Shown: positions 8,257-11,997 of the stretch, piece after piece
Layout of the letters: each line of letters starts with the position of its first letter
Position numbering within the stretch: position 1 is the first letter of the stretch
DNA from: Planctomycetota bacterium
Lineage (GTDB): Bacteria > Planctomycetota > PUPC01 > JACPCR01
Length of the DNA stretch: 11,997 nt
Direction of reading: 5' to 3'
Assembly: GCA_030740295.1 (NCBI GenBank)
Contig: JASLXP010001006.1
Coordinates: 1 to 11,997 of the forward strand
Program-made: the position numbers and the translations under genes
The notes under the pieces: model-generated
Told to the model about the DNA's origin: nothing
The model's input: the letters and a program-made list of their open reading frames with translations, nothing else
Database searches by the model: none

Positions 8257-8308
8257 CCTCTGGACTAACGCGATAGTCCGAGCCTTCCGAAGGTGTCAGG
8301 CTCAGAGG
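8257..8308. other. Potential three-way-junction RNA/DNA structure
   Basis: Three perfect stems are packed with almost no unpaired bases: outer CCTCTG (8257-8262) with CAGAGG (8303-8308); first arm GACTA (8263-8267) with TAGTC (8274-8278) around a six-base loop; second arm AGCCT (8281-8285) with AGGCT (8298-8302) around a twelve-base loop. The complement folds equally, so the transcribed strand is unknown. On the minus strand it would be a leader element about 115 bases before the permease-fusion start; on the plus strand it would lie about 170 bases before the secreted-hydrolase start. It matches no riboswitch class I recognise, and chance is not excluded. Confidence 0.35.
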
Positions 8309-8339
8309 TCCAAAATGAACTAAAATCTCTGTGCCCAAG

Positions 8340-8408
8340 AATCCAGAATCCAGAATCCAGAATCCAGAATCCAGAATCCAGAATCCAGAATCCAGAATCC
8401 AGAATCCA
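8340..8408. repeat. Heptanucleotide tandem repeat, unit AATCCAG, 9 full copies plus 6 bases
   Basis: Nine perfect consecutive AATCCAG units run from 8340 to 8402, followed by AATCCA at 8403-8408. There is no internal variation. It lies in the divergent intergenic region 68 bp before the plus-strand start, where copy-number change would alter promoter or leader spacing. The perfect identity suggests recent expansion or active slippage. A single AATCCAG unit also occurs at 1103-1109, probably by chance. Confidence 0.97.
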
Positions 8409-8476
8409 ATTCCTCAACCATCGCCATTCTCTCCTATCCCGCGCCTTCGTGGCCTGTTTCGCCTTCTTGTCTGGAA

Positions 8477-11400
8477 ATGAATCAACTCAAGCTTGTTCTG
8501 ATCCTCAGCTTTGCGCTTGTCCTGTCTTCCCTGCATTCTGCGCGCCCAGTTCGCTACCGCTATGGGGACGCGTGGTGGTTCGAGTACGAAGCCGATTACA
8601 GCACAGCCCTTCTGTTGCACTTTGGAAAGGCTCAGCGGAAGGCAGCACGAGAGCTGGCAAAGGAGGTCACAAAGACTCGAGAGAAAAAGAAGTCGGAAAA
8701 CCTCTTCGAAAAAGAATTGACCGAGCTGGAAGATGCAGAAGACAAAGAAGAAGTCGGCGCAACTGATTTCCAGGTAGCTCAGCCTGAATCCCTCAAGAAA
8801 GTTCGCAGGCCCATCGACGATGAAAACGTGACGCAGGACGTGGTTCTCGATTACGGCGACAACCGGCGGCGTTTTCAGATTACCAGAGGTTTGAAGAAAG
8901 CTCCGGGCGGCCGTTTCGGGGATGCCTTGCACTGTTCCGGCGAAGGGGCACTGGTCTGCAGGAAACTCAAGTTCGCTTCGCCTCTTGCTGACAATCAGAA
9001 CCGAACCAGCAGCGGCCAATCGCTCGAGTGCTGGATAAAGATCGAAGCCTATCCTGAAAGAGAATCCTGCATCTGGTGGATTCAGGCGCCGAAGGAGACC
9101 TCGGGGGGCAGGCTGCTCCTTCTCTCCGATGGGCGACTTGAGCTCAAGCTCCTGCATCCGCACGGAAATGTTTCCAATCGGCTGACTGCCGAACAGCGGG
9201 ATCTCATCCTTGCCAAAGACCCGCGCATCATTTCGCCCGAGCCCATTCCGCTCAACGAATGGATTCACATCGCCTGCTACAACGATCCACCGGTGGTGCA
9301 GGGCGCAGGCTCACCGTTCCGGCCGCGCCTGCGATTCAATGGCATCGAGATGGCTTATTACCTGAGCGAAGTAAACAACGGCCACAACTTTCTCGGCCGA
9401 ATCGGCGAAGGCACTCTCATCATCGGCAACAGCGACACCGGCGACCAGGGCTTCAAGGGACTGATCGATGAAGTCCGTCTCAGCACGAAGCGGCGTTTGT
9501 ATTACGACCGCCCTCTGCTTCCCTGGGTCGATAAGACTCTCAAGCGCGATCTCAAATTCGACAAGCCTTATTTCCTGGACAGCGGCACCCTTTTTCACGC
9601 ATCGCTCGACGGGGAACTCAAATACGATCTGCGCGCAACACCGAGAGGAAAATACCAGGACACAGACATCACCATCAACCTCGAAGGCAAGAGTGTCGAA
9701 GACATGAAAGTTGATGGCATCCGAGGCAGAGGATGGATCATCGATCCGAACATCGCTCTGCCGAAGTTGTCCATCGAGGGGCTTGATGCCCGGAAAGGCG
9801 CGTTCGAGTTCTGGCTGCGGCCAGAGAACTGGGACAACTTCACCGGCCTCTGGCCCGGGCAACGGGCCGAGCCGCCCATGCACTTCAGTGTCGTCCGCTT
9901 TTTCGGCAAAGATAAGCGAGATGGCGCGACCAAAAAGTTCATGGAGGTCAGCCTGCCCCGTGTTCGGCGCAATGATGGAGGACGCTTCGCCATCGACCCG
10001 GGCCACTGGAATCATTACGTTGTCCGCTGGAACCAGGGCGCGAAGAGCGGCACTCTTTTCGGCAACGGCAGGGGCATGCAAAGCGTCTGGCGAGCGGGCG
10101 CCGAAATCATCGAGAACGTCGAACCGACCTATGCAGAGGTAGGCGTCCCTCATAAGAACATCGTCTGCAATCGCAACCTGCCGCCGCTGATTAATGTCGA
10201 TGAATTTGTCGCGTACAACTATCCACTCACCTCGGACGAAATCCGGCAGGCGATGCGGCGATGGAAGCAGGTGCTCGAACCGATCCGGACCCACGAACGA
10301 AGCCTTCGCTACAAATATTCCATCGGCCGACTTGAATTCTCACTGCAGACAAAGCTGCCCCACGACGTGGTGCCGGCCAGGGCAGCGGTCCGTCTCGTTG
10401 ACGCGAACGGCAGGACAAGGCTCGGTCCATTCGAACAGCCCGTCGAAAACAAGAAGGCATTCTTCCGGCTGTGCGACCGTCAACCACTCCCTCACGGCAA
10501 GTATCAGGTCAATTACCAGGTGTTCGACGCAAAGGGCAAGGTCGTTATTGACGACGTGAAGAACTGGAATTTCGCGAAAGAACCCTGGCGCGATAACAGA
10601 ATTGGCATCCTTACGGAAACGCCTCCGCCCTGGACGCCGGTGAAGATTTCAGAGTCGGTCGTCGAGACGCGCATGACCCGGTACGAGCTCGGCGGCAATG
10701 GCCTGCCCAAGGCAATCTTTGCCGATGGGGTCAACCTCCTCGCAGGGCCCATTCGCTTTGTCGAAGATGGCAAAGCTATGCGCGGCAGACTCGTCGAAAT
10801 CGTCGGCTCGAAGAATGTCGAGGCATCCTGGCGTTCGCGCTTGGAAGGCAAGACCTGCGACATCGACGTTCTGAACACCGTGGAATACGACGGGATGATT
10901 CGGTACGAGATTGAGATTAAGCCGAAGGGGTATCTTGCCGCGGAGCGTCAAGACCACGAAGAGAAACTTGTCGCGGAGCGTCAAGACCACATAGGGCCCA
11001 TCGTATTCGAGATTCCGATGAAATCGGAGCTCACCACTCGTTGGATGTTCAACGCCTCCGGCACAACTGGCGTGCGTACCGGAATCGTGCCATCCGCGGA
11101 CGGCGAGTTTCTCAGTTCGCGCCATCCCGGCTTCTGGGTCGCCGACTGGCTGGCCCGACGCAGCCGAGGAAAGAAGGAACGCCCGAAATGGCAGGAGTGG
11201 CAGTCGTACGGATTCCTCACCCAGTGGGATCTCAACGACATGAATCGCGGCCTGTACTGGTTCGCCGACCATGCCGGCGGATGGTGGCAATCGAAGAAGC
11301 AGAGCGCGCAGCAATTCATACGTGACGGAAAGGCGACGATTATCCGGAGCAACCTGATCGTCGAAGCCACCGACTACAAGCCCGGCCAGCCGATTGTCTT

Positions 11401-11997
11401 CGGCATGATCCCGCATCCGGCCCGTCCACTCGATCCTGGTTTCCGCAAGCTCGAACGCATCAACCAGGAAGAGGGCCCGAAACTGTGTCAGGCATACGGC
11501 TCCGCGTTCAAGCCCTGGCCGGATGATCCGCGCACCCATTCAATGAAGCTGTTCCCCGCGCCCGATCCGAAAAAGATTGGTGATGACAGCTCGAGCTGGG
11601 AATACGCGGAACGCTGCATCCCAGGAATGAAGAATGTTCAGCCTTACGGCTATCGTTCGATGTACCTTTCGAATTACTGGTTCAGTTGCCGTGCCGGCGC
11701 CTACGATGGCTGGGAGTGGCGCGGGGGGCCGACGAGCCAGGTCACCCACAGCAAGAGCTTCGTCGACTACCTCTGCTGGGAAATGAACGAGTGGATCGGC
11801 CGCGACATCTTCGACGCCATCTATCTCGACGAATGCTACGAAGCCCCCAGCCGCAACGTCGAGGCCGGGCAGGCCATCCTGCTGCCGGATGGCTCGGTTC
11901 AGGCGGGCGTCACGCTCTGGGGTTTCCGCGACCTGATGAAACGCTGGCGCAACATCTTTCACCAGCACGGCAAGACGCCGATGTTCACCTGCCACCT
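8477..11997 (+). CDS. Large secreted LamG-domain glycoside-hydrolase-like protein (incomplete at right edge)
   Basis: One frame is open for 1173 codons from the ATG at 8477 to the window edge. Residues 1-22 form a clear signal peptide (MNQLKLVLILSFALVLSSLH then SA). Residues 50-93 are highly charged and probably helical. Residues 122-345 resemble a LamG/concanavalin domain, ending in GLIDEVRLS; residues 365-597 look like a second one, with a FEFWLRPENW strand and the ending VDEFVAYNYPLT. A beta-sandwich covers about 610-712. From TPPPWTPVKI (715-724) onward the sequence resembles uncharacterised GH123/DUF6067-like proteins, including GLYWFADHAGGWW and a later AIYLDECYE strand with D1118-E1119. 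The role is therefore probably extracellular or periplasmic polysaccharide binding and cleavage; the substrate is unknown. A small insertion with repeats occurs at codons 820-838. The region upstream of the start has only GGAA directly against the ATG, so the start rests on the signal peptide. The gene diverges from the permease operon. Confidence 0.85.
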   Translation, partial: MNQLKLVLILSFALVLSSLHSARPVRYRYGDAWWFEYEADYSTALLLHFGKAQRKAARELAKEVTKTREKKKSENLFEKELTELEDAEDKEEVGATDFQVAQPESLKKVRRPIDDENVTQDVVLDYGDNRRRFQITRGLKKAPGGRFGDALHCSGEGALVCRKLKFASPLADNQNRTSSGQSLECWIKIEAYPERESCIWWIQAPKETSGGRLLLLSDGRLELKLLHPHGNVSNRLTAEQRDLILAKDPRIISPEPIPLNEWIHIACYNDPPVVQGAGSPFRPRLRFNGIEMAYYLSEVNNGHNFLGRIGEGTLIIGNSDTGDQGFKGLIDEVRLSTKRRLYYDRPLLPWVDKTLKRDLKFDKPYFLDSGTLFHASLDGELKYDLRATPRGKYQDTDITINLEGKSVEDMKVDGIRGRGWIIDPNIALPKLSIEGLDARKGAFEFWLRPENWDNFTGLWPGQRAEPPMHFSVVRFFGKDKRDGATKKFMEVSLPRVRRNDGGRFAIDPGHWNHYVVRWNQGAKSGTLFGNGRGMQSVWRAGAEIIENVEPTYAEVGVPHKNIVCNRNLPPLINVDEFVAYNYPLTSDEIRQAMRRWKQVLEPIRTHERSLRYKYSIGRLEFSLQTKLPHDVVPARAAVRLVDANGRTRLGPFEQPVENKKAFFRLCDRQPLPHGKYQVNYQVFDAKGKVVIDDVKNWNFAKEPWRDNRIGILTETPPPWTPVKISESVVETRMTRYELGGNGLPKAIFADGVNLLAGPIRFVEDGKAMRGRLVEIVGSKNVEASWRSRLEGKTCDIDVLNTVEYDGMIRYEIEIKPKGYLAAERQDHEEKLVAERQDHIGPIVFEIPMKSELTTRWMFNASGTTGVRTGIVPSADGEFLSSRHPGFWVADWLARRSRGKKERPKWQEWQSYGFLTQWDLNDMNRGLYWFADHAGGWWQSKKQSAQQFIRDGKATIIRSNLIVEATDYKPGQPIVFGMIPHPARPLDPGFRKLERINQEEGPKLCQAYGSAFKPWPDDPRTHSMKLFPAPDPKKIGDDSSSWEYAERCIPGMKNVQPYGYRSMYLSNYWFSCRAGAYDGWEWRGGPTSQVTHSKSFVDYLCWEMNEWIGRDIFDAIYLDECYEAPSRNVEAGQAILLPDGSVQAGVTLWGFRDLMKRWRNIFHQHGKTPMFTCH
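10934..10990 (+). repeat. Intragenic direct repeat, two 24-bp copies with 33-bp period
   Basis: Copies at 10934-10957 and 10967-10990 differ at one base only; the shared core CGCGGAGCGTCAAGACCAC is 19 bp long. The period of 33 bp keeps the reading frame and gives the peptide repeat L(A/V)AERQDH twice, joined by EEK. It lies between a strand reading RYEIEIKPKG and the next strand reading VFEIPMKSEL, a place where a loop would be expected, so it looks like a tolerated insertion. Confidence 0.9.

Larger units (their letters stand above)
8142..8476. other. Divergent intergenic region
   Basis: This 335-bp stretch separates two divergently transcribed units and must hold both promoters. No convincing -35/-10 pair was found on either strand; a TAAAAT at 8321-8326 on the plus strand lacks a matching -35. 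It contains a potential three-stem structure and a long heptanucleotide array, listed separately. Short open frames across it are produced by the repeat and show no protein-like features. Confidence 0.7.

Noticed and set aside
8257..8308. Reading the three-stem structure as a tRNA or an intrinsic terminator
   Set aside because: There is no T-loop consensus or acceptor arrangement of tRNA, and no T-tract follows any stem on either strand.
8340..8408. Possible CRISPR array
   Set aside because: The units are contiguous 7-bp copies without spacers, so it is a simple tandem repeat.
8293..8766. Plus-strand open frame reading NPESRIQ heptapeptide repeats
   Set aside because: The peptide repeat is a by-product of the 7-bp DNA array, and the frame overlaps the true start of the hydrolase-like gene in another frame.
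9311..11539. Two minus-strand open frames of 327 and 296 codons opposite the secreted hydrolase-like gene
   Set aside because: The plus strand is continuously open with a signal peptide and LamG-like domains. The minus frames mirror its codon bias.

Overview
The window is about 12 kb of moderately GC-rich bacterial DNA. It holds four co-directional genes on the minus strand (8141 down to 1, the last one cut by the left edge) and one very large gene on the plus strand (8477 to the right edge, incomplete). The two transcription units diverge from a 335-bp intergenic region. Large secreted LamG/glycoside-hydrolase-like proteins, a peptidase-like domain fused to an FtsX permease, OPT-superfamily transporters and few Shine-Dalgarno sites together resemble Planctomycetota, Lentisphaerota or other PVC-type and candidate-phylum genomes. 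This is an inference from style. There is no rRNA or marker gene here to prove it.

Minus-strand unit, in order of transcription: (1) 8141-3273, a 1622-residue exported/membrane protein made of a signal peptide, an M28-peptidase-like domain with an inserted PA domain and broken metal-binding motifs, a beta-rich region, seven membrane segments ending in a classical FtsX/MacB-type permease core, and a 150-residue cytoplasmic tail. (2) 3157-1148, an OPT-like membrane transporter. (3) 1127-198, a soluble protein that appears to be an internal duplication of one domain. (4) 201-1, the N-terminal 67 residues of a probable PqqD-family protein, translationally coupled to gene 3 by an ATGA overlap and preceded by the only strong Shine-Dalgarno sequence seen. 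Spacings of 115 bp, 20 bp and -4 bp are compatible with one operon. A permease of the FtsX type needs an ABC ATPase. None is in the window, so it may lie beyond base 1 or elsewhere. Peptide-type transporter, peptidase-like ectodomain and PqqD-like protein together suggest a peptide-handling or export system (inference).

Intergenic region 8142-8476: a compact set of three perfect stems (8257-8308) that could fold into a three-way junction, and a nearly ten-copy heptanucleotide tandem array (8340-8408). A second, shorter heptanucleotide array sits over the start codon of the 309-residue gene (1120-1147).

Plus-strand gene: a secreted protein of more than 1173 residues with two LamG-like (concanavalin-fold) domains followed by a beta-sandwich and the start of a catalytic region resembling uncharacterised GH123/DUF6067-like glycoside hydrolases. 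It carries a 33-bp-period internal repeat that looks like an inserted sequence.
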